Under the pieces are notes generated by a model. It searched no databases, had not been told where the DNA came from, and was given only the letters and a program-made list of their open reading frames with translations. Made by a program: the position numbers and the translations under genes. From Aidingimonas lacisalsi (lineage in GTDB: Bacteria; Pseudomonadota; Gammaproteobacteria; Pseudomonadales; Halomonadaceae), in contig NZ_VRYH01000008.1 in assembly GCF_008079445.1 (NCBI RefSeq), forward strand, positions 57,415 through 121,414: DNA of 64,000 bases. The letters are read 5' to 3'. Within the stretch, counting starts at the first letter, position 1. Each line of letters opens with the position of its first letter. Shown here one piece after another: positions 18,201-26,400 of the stretch.

Positions 18201-19777
18201 TGGGACTGATTTCGCCACCGCCGCATCACGATATCTATTCGATCGAGGACCTGGCGCAGCTGATTCATGATCTCAAATGCGCTAACCCGGAGGCCGAGAT
18301 CCACGTCAAACTGGTCTCCAAGGCCAATGTCGGCACTATCGCGGCCGGGGTTGCCAAGGCGCGCGCCGATGCGGTGCTCATCTCCGGGGATGCCGGAGGC
18401 ACCGGCGCCGCCAAGAAAACCTCCATCAAGCATACCGGCACCCCTTGGGAACTGGGACTGGCCGAAACCCATCAGGTGCTGATGGCCAACCAGCTACGTT
18501 CACGTATCACGGTGCGTGTGGATGGCGGCATGAAGACGGGACGCGATGTGGCGATCGCCGCCTTGCTGGGAGCCGAAGAGTTCGGTTTCGGGACGGCGCC
18601 GATGGTCGTCGTGGGCTGCTTGCTGTTGCGCAAGTGCCACTGCAATACGTGTTCGGTCGGCGTGGCGACCCAGGATCCACAGCTACGTGAACAGTTCGCG
18701 GGCGAAGCCGAGCATATCGTCAACTACCTGCGTTTCGTTGCCGATGAGTTGCGCGCGATCATGGCCATGTTGGGATTCCGCTCGGTACAGGAAATGGTGG
18801 GGCGCGTCGATCGGTTACGTGAGCGGCCGATCGATCATCCGCGTGGCCTGACGCTGGATGTTTCTGCGCTTCTGGCGCCTACCGAGTCGAACGATACGCC
18901 CTACAGATCGCGCGCGCAGAACCATCAGCTCGATGACAAGCTGGACCAGCGTCTGATCGCTCGGGCCGCATCGGCGTTCGAAAGTGGCGAGACGGTGCGT
19001 ATCGAGACCCCGGTATGCAATCGCGATCGCAGTGTCGGCACCCTGCTTTCTGCGCGATGGGTCAAGCATCACTGGCGGTCCTCGTTGCCCGATGAGGGCC
19101 TGAACATCCATCTTCACGGCTCGGCTGGCCAGAGTTTCGGTGCTTTCGTTGCCAAAGGCATCGAGCTGCATCTGTGTGGTGAAGCCAATGACTATGTCGG
19201 CAAGGGACTATCGGGAGGCCGGCTCAGCATCCGTGTTCCTCCTGAGGCCCGCTATGCGGCTGCCGACAATGTCATCATCGGCAACGTCGCGTTGTTCGGC
19301 GCAACCAGTGGGGAGGCCTATGTCAATGGGCGAGCGGGCGAGCGGTTCTGCGTACGCAATTCCGGCGCGTTGGCAGTGGTCGAAGGTATCGGCGATCACG
19401 GCTGTGAATACATGACCGCGGGCGTTGCGCTGGTGCTCGGGCCATGCGGCCAGAACTTCGCCGCCGGAATGAGCGGCGGCGAAGCCTACCTGCTTGACGA
19501 AGACGGCTCGCTGGCAGACCGGGTCAACCCGGAGCGAGTCAGTCTCGAACGCGTGGAAGAAGCGCGGGATGTCGCCTTGATACGCCGTTTGCTGGAGAAT
19601 CATGTCGCCTATACCGGCAGTCGACGCGCCAGCGCCTTGCTCGACGACTGGCCGACGACATTGACGCGTCTGATCAAGGTGGTGCCGGAGGCATACGCCG
19701 AGATCGTCAACCGTGAACTGTCTCAAGGGCGGGATATCCGGACGGTGCTGCCGTTCGCCGCTCGGGAGGTGGCCTGA
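15242..19777 (+). CDS. gltB: Glutamate synthase (NADPH) large subunit
   Basis: About 1511 residues. GltB takes the amide of glutamine and 2-oxoglutarate to give two glutamates. The N-terminal class II glutaminase domain starts at CGVGTI (Cys nucleophile near residue 22, after a propeptide) with HLDHRGARGAEENTGDGAG. The FMN domain begins after FGTGSMSFGALS and carries GAKPGEGGELPG and the iron-sulfur cysteines in CLLLRKCHCNTCSVGVATQ. The C-terminal GXGXG beta-helix contains SFGAFVAKGIELHLCGEANDY-type repeats. ATG at 15242 follows a G-rich site; GTG at 15230 is an alternative. Its stop overlaps the gltD start. Confidence 0.97.
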   Translation: MRYPVAHTNASRQERRHGHAHCGVGTILNVRGERTHELIEDGLRMLRHLDHRGARGAEENTGDGAGMLLQVPHRLLADAIPDLPQAGSYGIGQLFLPRNQARYSAIKQLIESTAEELGYRLQAWRTVPTDNRGLGQTALASEPRVEQCVVVPIEPMSSVALDVGLYVLRCHIQNRVRDHQLGGEGADLFYICSLDRKRIVYKGLLTCAQLASYYPDLQDPRSDSALVLVHSRFSTNTLGAWELAHPYRAVVHNGEFNTLRGNVNWMRAREPLLAHARFGDDIERIRPVLAEDGQSDSADFDHVLELLLVGGRSLPHALRMMIPEAWEKHASMPPERRAFYDFHSTLMEPWDGPALVVATDGDAVGAVIDRNGLRPCRYCLTRDDKLIMASESGTLDTDFGEIVQQGRLRPGQLFYADTREGRIVPEAEIFTGLTQQAPYATWLASHRLRLDDLVAGQPEPVVAKPDPQALAAHQCAFGYTMEGLRVLLAPMAESGKDPLGAMGNDAPLAVLSAQRKPLYAYFHQLFAQVTNPPLDYLRESLVTSLGSHLGHQCNLLEASPQHCRQLHLDSPILDDHAFARVAALDRDGLRAGTIDTTYAPDSDLADVLERLRCDANAAVEAGNTLLVLDDRSAGPTRVAVPALLAVGAVHHGLLRVGNRSRVSLVVCAGEPYAVHHHCTLVGYGADAIYPWLAYRSLDQLHAEGALGDVEDAAEARRSYCLAIEDGLLKVMAKLGISTLESYKGAQTFECVGLDQALVDECFDGTPAHIPGVGLDTIGRETLQAHTVAYSDRIAGNLPLLQGGDFYWRRDGEWHQWNPQTIGYLQQAARHNDADSYRRFARLINEQDQRLQTLRGLIDFEVDQEASLPIEQVESVESILTRFGTGSMSFGALSREAHEVMAIAMNRIGGKAGSGEGGEQVERFGTDAENSMKQCASGRFGVTAQYLASARQIEIKMAQGAKPGEGGELPGGKVDEAIAEVRFTVPGVGLISPPPHHDIYSIEDLAQLIHDLKCANPEAEIHVKLVSKANVGTIAAGVAKARADAVLISGDAGGTGAAKKTSIKHTGTPWELGLAETHQVLMANQLRSRITVRVDGGMKTGRDVAIAALLGAEEFGFGTAPMVVVGCLLLRKCHCNTCSVGVATQDPQLREQFAGEAEHIVNYLRFVADELRAIMAMLGFRSVQEMVGRVDRLRERPIDHPRGLTLDVSALLAPTESNDTPYRSRAQNHQLDDKLDQRLIARAASAFESGETVRIETPVCNRDRSVGTLLSARWVKHHWRSSLPDEGLNIHLHGSAGQSFGAFVAKGIELHLCGEANDYVGKGLSGGRLSIRVPPEARYAAADNVIIGNVALFGATSGEAYVNGRAGERFCVRNSGALAVVEGIGDHGCEYMTAGVALVLGPCGQNFAAGMSGGEAYLLDEDGSLADRVNPERVSLERVEEARDVALIRRLLENHVAYTGSRRASALLDDWPTTLTRLIKVVPEAYAEIVNRELSQGRDIRTVLPFAAREVA

Positions 19778-21252
19778 TGGACGAGAATCATCCCGACGGG
19801 TTTCTGCGCTACCCGCGCGAACCGATCGGCAAGCGTGATCCCCTGGAGCGCATCGGCGATTATCAGGAAATCTACGCACCGACCTGGCAGGAGAAGCACC
19901 TTCGCCAACAGGGGGAACGCTGTATGGATTGTGGCGTGCCCACGTGCACCGGCGGCTGTCCCATCGGCAACCTGATTCCGGAATGGAATGACCTGGTCCA
20001 TCGTGGCCGGTGGCGGACGGCGCTGGATCGACTGCATGCCACCAACAACTTTCCCGAGTTCACCGGCTATACGTGTCCGGCGCCCTGCGAGCCCTCCTGT
20101 ACGCTGGCTTACAACGCCGACGCCGTTGCCATCAAGAGTCTCGAACGGGCGATCGTCGACAAGGGCTGGGAAAGGGGCTGGATTCAACCCGAACCGCCGT
20201 TGCGGCGTACGGGCAAGCAGGTGGCGGTAGTGGGTAGTGGGCCCGCCGGTCTGGCCTGTGCTCAACAGCTCAATCGCGCCGGCCACGCCGTGACGGTCTA
20301 CGAGCGTGACGAATCCCTCGGCGGTCTCATGACTCTGGGCATTCCTGATTTCAAGTTCGACAAGCGGCAGGTCACGCGGCGGCTCGACCAACTTCAGCGT
20401 GAAGGCATTGCCTTTCGCACCGGTATCGATATCGGCACGACGATGTCGCTATCCGACCTGCGTGAGCGCGCCGACGCCATCTGCCTGGCGATCGGCGCCC
20501 AGGCACACCGCGACATATCGGTTCCGGGGCGTGAGCTGGCAGGCATCCATTTCGGTATGACGTATCTGACCGATGAGAATCGCCATCAGGCGGGGGGCGG
20601 GGCCGTCTCGATCGATGCCGGCGGCAAACGTGTGGTGGTGCTTGGCGGCGGCGATACGGGAGCGGATTGTGTGGCGACGGCCCACCGTCAGGGCGCCGTG
20701 GATGTCGCACAGATCAGTGTCCGCGATCAGCCGCCGCTGACGCGTCCGGATGACAACCCGTGGCCCTGGCAGCCTCGCACCTTCGAACAGACGTATGCCC
20801 TGGAAGAGGGGGGTGAGGCACTCTATGCGCTGGATGTCACCGCCTTCGTCGATGAAGATGGCGATGATCACGTCGATGCGCTGATGGCCGAACGCGTCAA
20901 GTGGACGTTCGACTCGCAGGGACGGCGGATCGACAAGACCGTGCTCGAAAGCGATGTCAGAGTTGCGGCCGATCTGGTCCTGATCGCTATCGGTTTTCGC
21001 GGTGCCCAGGCCGACTCCCTCGTCGATCAGGGCATCGAGCTGACCGGCAACGGTCGGATCGCGGCCAATGAGGCCATGATGACGACGCTCGATGGCATAT
21101 TCACCACCGGCGATAGTCGTCGGGGCCCTTCGCTGGTGGTCTGGGCGATCGGGGAGGGGCGTGATGCCGCACGTCATATCGATCGCTACCTGATGGGCGA
21201 ATCGCGTTTGCCCCCGAGCCTGGCGACGCAGTCGCCGCCGACGGATGAGTGA
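19777..21252 (+). CDS. gltD: Glutamate synthase small subunit
   Basis: A 491-residue flavoprotein that feeds NADPH electrons to GltB. The N-terminal cysteine clusters CMDCGVPTCTGGCP and CPAPCEPSC bind 4Fe-4S centres. An FAD motif VGSGPAGLACAQQL follows near residue 150 and an NADPH-binding GGGDTGADCVATA near 290. The end, GIFTTGDSRRGPSLVVWAIGEGRDAA, is typical. It starts inside the gltB stop (TGATG), so the subunits are coupled. The N-terminus (GFLRYPREP) looks like the roughly 490-residue GltD type common outside enterobacteria rather than the E. coli type; a second glutamate synthase elsewhere in the genome is possible. Confidence 0.96.
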   Translation: MDENHPDGFLRYPREPIGKRDPLERIGDYQEIYAPTWQEKHLRQQGERCMDCGVPTCTGGCPIGNLIPEWNDLVHRGRWRTALDRLHATNNFPEFTGYTCPAPCEPSCTLAYNADAVAIKSLERAIVDKGWERGWIQPEPPLRRTGKQVAVVGSGPAGLACAQQLNRAGHAVTVYERDESLGGLMTLGIPDFKFDKRQVTRRLDQLQREGIAFRTGIDIGTTMSLSDLRERADAICLAIGAQAHRDISVPGRELAGIHFGMTYLTDENRHQAGGGAVSIDAGGKRVVVLGGGDTGADCVATAHRQGAVDVAQISVRDQPPLTRPDDNPWPWQPRTFEQTYALEEGGEALYALDVTAFVDEDGDDHVDALMAERVKWTFDSQGRRIDKTVLESDVRVAADLVLIAIGFRGAQADSLVDQGIELTGNGRIAANEAMMTTLDGIFTTGDSRRGPSLVVWAIGEGRDAARHIDRYLMGESRLPPSLATQSPPTDE

Positions 21253-21316
21253 CGACGTCCGGTGACCGCAGGAACGAGGATTGGCATAATGGGCGTTTTT
21301 CCTTCAGGGATGACCC

Positions 21317-22696
21317 ATGACTGCCTGGAGCAAGCTACTCCTTGCCACGACACGATTGATCGATCTGCACGACAGTGCCCATGAACCTGGGTCGCCTTTC
21401 GTGCAGGTCAGCCAGGAGCAGCGCCGTGGACTGCGTGATGGCTATTGGCTGGATCTCGGTTGCCTGCTGCTCGACTTTTTGCTGGACATGGATTTTGCCA
21501 CCAACAGTGCCTTCGTGTCCCAGACGCGCTGTCTGGCCGCATTGCGGGACGCGTATCCTGACCTCGCGTCGGACGACCTGACCTTCGTCGTCAATCTGCT
21601 GGCGACACCCAGTGAGCTGCACTATCGCTCGTCGTCCGGCGCTGGCGGTGATCCGGCGCGTAACGTCAGCAGCACCAAGCGCACCGCGTTGATCGAGAAA
21701 CAGGGGCAGACGGGCCAGGTGCGCCTGACACCCGGCGGGCGCCAGGCGGTGACGTTGGCCAGCCAGGTCGAAGACCTGCTGTACTCCGAATACGATGCGG
21801 CCAAGATATTGGCAGCATTGTCGCGCGGCGACTTCGCTCGCATCCCCGATATCACCAACCAGATCCTCATGGCGACCCGCGGATTGACCCAGGAATTACG
21901 GCGTGTCCGTGAAAACCCGACCCGTGAAGGCAAGCTGCAGGCCTTTCTCGACAACGAGCGCCATTATCACAATGCCTTGTCCACGATCCAGAACACCTTG
22001 CTGGGAGCCCGGTCGCAACTGACCTCGCCGGAGGTGATGAGGCGTTTCGAACAGTGGCAGGCAGAGCAGGAAGACGGTTGGGATCTGCGGATGCTCGCGA
22101 GCGCCATCGGGCGCGTCCTCACCGCGATCGAGAATCTATCCCGACGGTTATCGGAACTGCTGTCCGATATCGCCGAAGGCCGCATCCAGTCGATGGGCGT
22201 GGTCGATTTCTCCGCCTTGGCGCGCCATCTGTTGAAAGACCCACTGCAGCCGGCGATGCAGGATGCCACCGTTGCCAGAATGATGCCCTTCGAATCGGCA
22301 ACGGCGATCCCGCGCGTCGAACCGCTGATGCCACTGGTCGAAACGCGACGGGCCGAAACGCGTACCACGGCACTGGTGTTCGACGAGCAGGATGACATGC
22401 CGCAGGATGACCCGATGCTGATGCGCTTCCTCGCGTCACACGGTCCGGCACTCTGTCGGCGCTTGGACGAATCGCCCCTGTCGCTGCCCGAGGCCTTGCA
22501 TGAAGCCTGGCACCGCCTTGACGGCGAAGATTGCCTGTCCCAGCTGCTCAATACCTTCGTCGATACCCAATTACTCGATGACCGCTTGACGATCGGAATC
22601 GAGCGTCGTGGTTTTTCGGTCACGCTGGACGATGGCCGCCGTGTCGAAGGTGAGGTGACCCCCTCGCTGCGTTTTGCACAGGAAGATACCTTATGA
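21317..22696 (+). CDS. MukF/MksF-like kleisin subunit of an SMC complex (probable)
   Basis: A 459-residue soluble protein, first gene of a coupled three-gene operon. It has a mixed alpha/beta N-terminal part (about 1-150) consistent with a winged-helix domain, then a long helical middle (about 150-300, with LRRVREN, LDNERHYHNALSTIQNTL, IENLSRRLSELLSDI), and a C-terminal small globular region after an acidic linker EQDDMPQDDP. Length and layout match MukF/MksF/JetA kleisins, but I identify it mainly by gene order and partner size, not by strong motif. It would bridge the ATPase heads of the large SMC subunit. A CATAAT box lies at about 21285 upstream. Confidence 0.68.
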   Translation: MTAWSKLLLATTRLIDLHDSAHEPGSPFVQVSQEQRRGLRDGYWLDLGCLLLDFLLDMDFATNSAFVSQTRCLAALRDAYPDLASDDLTFVVNLLATPSELHYRSSSGAGGDPARNVSSTKRTALIEKQGQTGQVRLTPGGRQAVTLASQVEDLLYSEYDAAKILAALSRGDFARIPDITNQILMATRGLTQELRRVRENPTREGKLQAFLDNERHYHNALSTIQNTLLGARSQLTSPEVMRRFEQWQAEQEDGWDLRMLASAIGRVLTAIENLSRRLSELLSDIAEGRIQSMGVVDFSALARHLLKDPLQPAMQDATVARMMPFESATAIPRVEPLMPLVETRRAETRTTALVFDEQDDMPQDDPMLMRFLASHGPALCRRLDESPLSLPEALHEAWHRLDGEDCLSQLLNTFVDTQLLDDRLTIGIERRGFSVTLDDGRRVEGEVTPSLRFAQEDTL

Positions 22697-23463
22697 ACAT
22701 GACCGAAATGGGCGAAGTCGTCGCCTATTTATTGCGCTATCGTACCGCCGAGCGTCAACCCAGTGGGGGCCGTAAGCGGCGCGCGGCGCGGGAAGGTCAA
22801 CTGGCCGAACGAGATGTCTGTGCCTTGATCGACGATGCGCTCGATACCGAGCGGGACGCGTTGCGTGATTTCCTGGCCGGTCAGGGCTTGCGCCTGCGAA
22901 TCTTCGAGCCTGGCGATTATCCAGGCATTGCTCCAGGCTCGCGTTTCTATGCGCTATTGCCGGATCCGGAACTTGAGCAGCCCCCGTTATATACCCGTGA
23001 TCCGGTCTTCGATGCCCTGCGCTTGCGTCAGGAAAGCCGGGCTGAACTGGCCCAATGGTATCTACAACTCTGGCTGTTGATGCACACCTTGCTTTACACG
23101 CGTCTCAATCGCGCCTTGTCGGATGTCAGCCGCTATCAGGAGGCGGCATTCGCGACCACCGAACTCATCGATCTGATGCGAGAGCAGCTCGAGACTCTGC
23201 GCGCGATGGGAGAGACCGCCCCGGAGAGCAGTCGCGCGCTGCTCGATGAGCGTGGTGACGATATCGGCCGTCGCGTTCGCGCCTTCATCGAACTGCAGAT
23301 GCGTGCCGGGCAACTCGAACCGGTGCGTGAAGGTGGCGACGAGAGTGGTGACATCTGGCAACAGACCCTGCTAGGTGCCCTGGAAGCCGAACAGGTCGGC
23401 ATGCACCACTTGTCGCACCTGCAATCCCTTGTCGAGTCCCCGGCCGAGGAGACGAGCGAATGA
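22693..23463 (+). CDS. MukE/MksE-like accessory subunit of an SMC complex (probable)
   Basis: A 256-residue protein starting in the stop of the preceding gene (ATGA) and ending in the start of the next (ATGA). The N-terminal half contains a basic patch PSGGRKRRAAREG and the short beta-type stretch LRLRIFEPGDYPG; the remainder is helical with acidic ends. In MukBEF, MksBEF and Wadjet operons the middle gene encodes the small KITE protein (MukE, about 230 residues) that dimerises on the kleisin. Position, size and coupling support that role; sequence similarity alone would not have given it. Confidence 0.62.
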   Translation: MNMTEMGEVVAYLLRYRTAERQPSGGRKRRAAREGQLAERDVCALIDDALDTERDALRDFLAGQGLRLRIFEPGDYPGIAPGSRFYALLPDPELEQPPLYTRDPVFDALRLRQESRAELAQWYLQLWLLMHTLLYTRLNRALSDVSRYQEAAFATTELIDLMREQLETLRAMGETAPESSRALLDERGDDIGRRVRAFIELQMRAGQLEPVREGGDESGDIWQQTLLGALEAEQVGMHHLSHLQSLVESPAEETSE

Positions 23464-26400
23464 GCGTGATCCATCGCATCGAAGTGGCGAACCTGCTCAA
23501 CAAGCATGGTGATATCGCCTCGCCCTGGGATGCCAAGATGCGGCACCTGCTGCTCGATCTGCGTGGCCAGTCGAGCGCAATCAGCATGGAAAACGGCTTC
23601 GGCAAGACGACGCTGGCCGAGGCCTTGATTGGCATGTTGTCTCGCGATCGCACGTTGCTGACGCGGACACGGCGCAAATGTTCACCTTCGAACGTCGGCG
23701 GGCAGGGACGCAGTTGGACGCACCTGCGGGTCGAGTTCCGTACCGGCGGCAGTGAGGGTGGTCAGGACGACATGCTGGCCACGGCCGGCGAAGAAGTCGC
23801 CGGTGAGTCCGTCGTATTCGGCATGTACGGCTACTGCGACGGCAGCGGGTTATCCTTCTATCACTACGCCGGTCGGCTCGAACAGGTCCCGATACATCAC
23901 GAGACGGCGGACGGCAAGCTGGCGTTATACGCCAACAGCGATGTCCAGGCCGCCATGCGTGCTCAAGGCGTGTCTCGTAGCGCCAATCGAGAGGAGTGGT
24001 TGGATGCCGTGGGTGCCCACGTGTCGCGTCGTGAGCTGGCACAACTGGCCTCCTTTCAGAAGGAAGGCGGCGCCGACAAGAGCCAGATATTCAATGCCAT
24101 CAAACCGCGTGGCGGAGAGAAGGCCGACCAGGCGTTCTTCTTCGAAGTGCTGGCACCACAAATCCTGTCCGGCGCCACGCATGGCGAGACGGATGAAGGG
24201 GAAGACCTGATCGAAGAGGTCATTCTCAACTCCGGTACCAAGGTCACCGAACTCCGTCATCGGTTGAGTGAAGCCGAAACCGACCAGCACCGTGCCGAAG
24301 ACAAGGTGGCCTATCTGGAGTCACTCAATGCGCAGGGACAGTCCCTGCTCGATGCGCGGAATGCGCTGGTGGCCATGGATGCAACCCTATCGGCCAGCGA
24401 GCGCTTGATCGGTGGCCAGGCGCTGATGGCCTTGCCGGGGATCCCCAATGGCAGCGCAACCTGGGTCGAAGGGTTTGCCTGGGGCAGCGGCGATACCGGT
24501 CGTCCGCGGGTCTCTCTATGGTTGCTGGCACGACTGACTCGTCAGGCGGAACGTCATGTTCGTCAGGCATTGTCCGAACGGGGGGCGCGGGTCGACTCTC
24601 ACCGCCGCTTGATTCACCTGCCGGAGGCGAGTTGGCCTGCTGCCAAGGAAGTGGGACATGTCGCCTTCGAAGCCGCGCGTGACTGGCTCGCCGACAGCCA
24701 GGCTTTCGACGACGACGCTGCACGTTACCGGGCGCTCGCTCAATTCGATGAAGCGGCCGAGGCCTTCGAATCCCTGGACGGCAACCGTTGGCGGGAAGAG
24801 GTGATCGCCGACCGTACCTATCTCAAGGAACTCAAGACCGATGTCGAACGGCTGGATCGTGACTGGGAGCGTCTCGATCAGGAGCGCGAACAGCTCGAGT
24901 CGCGACAACGGGAATTCACCGACAATCAGAGCTTTTACACGCAGGCACTGAGCGACGGGCTCTTTAGCGAAGAGGAATTGGAGGCCCCGGATACGACGGA
25001 ACAATCCGTCCAGGCTGCCGCCGACGCGGCCCGACAGTCACTGGCCGACCATATCGCCCGGGTCGGCGAGTTGCGAAAGGCGTCGCAATGGCATGCCGAA
25101 TTCAAGGCGCAACACCCCGATACCACACCGGGCGACCTGTTGGCACTCAAGACTGAGCAGTTGGATACGCTGAACAGCGAGTACGAGCGCCTGGATAGTG
25201 AACGCAATGAAGCTCGTTCTGCGCATGAAGCGGCGCGCACTGAACTCGAGAGGCTACGCGGTGAGCGGCAACGTCTGGAAGGCGAGCAGACACCGTTGCA
25301 GCGAGGGCGCGAGGCATGGCAGGCATTCGTCGAGCACTGGCCGGAGGCCGAGGTCACCGGCTTCTGGACCCGGAAGAAGAATGAACTGGCGACATTGCAG
25401 CAACAATGTCAGCAATGCCGGCAGTCACTCGAGACGGCACGCAATCATCAGGCACAGCTGGCGCCTCTGGCCGAATCCGCGGCTGCGTATACCCGCTGGC
25501 ATGGTGATGAAGAGCCGGTCCATCTGCGGGATCGGCTGTATCGCCAATCACGTGAGCTCGACGACGAGGCCCAACGTCTGGCTCACGAGGAAGCGCGGTT
25601 ACGCGAGCTTCACGATGCCTGGCTAGCGTTTCGTGAGGTGAGCGAGCAATCGCCCCAACGCTGGCTCAAGGATGCCAAGGCACGTTACCCACGCCTGCTG
25701 CGCGAAACACAAGCACTCGATACGCGTATCGCAGAGCGTGAGAGCTACCTGGAACAATTGGCCGGCGATCCCCTGGCTTCGCAGGCCGCAGAGGTCGACG
25801 CGCAGCGCCTGCTCGACGATGCCGGCATAGCCTATGTTCCCTTGCATCGCGTCCTGACTGACTGCGAGGCGTCTCAGCAGCAGCATCGCGAATGGTTATC
25901 CCAGGCGGCCTCGCATCTGTTCGCCCCTGTCGTCGACGGTGAGAAGACGGCTCGCGACGCCGCGAATCGCTTGATCGACGAGGGGATCGGCGTGCCGGTG
26001 ATCGAGGCGCATCGGCTGACAAACGCGCTGCAAGCGGGGCAGACCCCGCTGGGGGCGATCCAGGGTGTCGAAACGCTGGCGGTGAAGGCGGCACTGGACC
26101 CCTCGCACCTGGATGCGCTCCGTCAGGAGACCCAGCAGCGGCTCGACATCGATCGCGAACGTCGCGCGGCACTCGATGATGAGATCGCGCGTCTCGACCC
26201 GCATGGCGAGCGCTTTGCACTGGCTCGTCAGGCACACGCCGCTGAAGAGCAGGCGGTAGAGACGGCGCTGGAGTCGCTGACACGCGATCAGGCCGCCCTG
26301 GCGGACAAGCGGAATCAGCTGGCTCCTCGCATGAGTCAGGAAGCGCTGGCTTCGATCGATGACTATCAGCGCTATCTGCAGGAAGGCGGAGACAAGGCAC

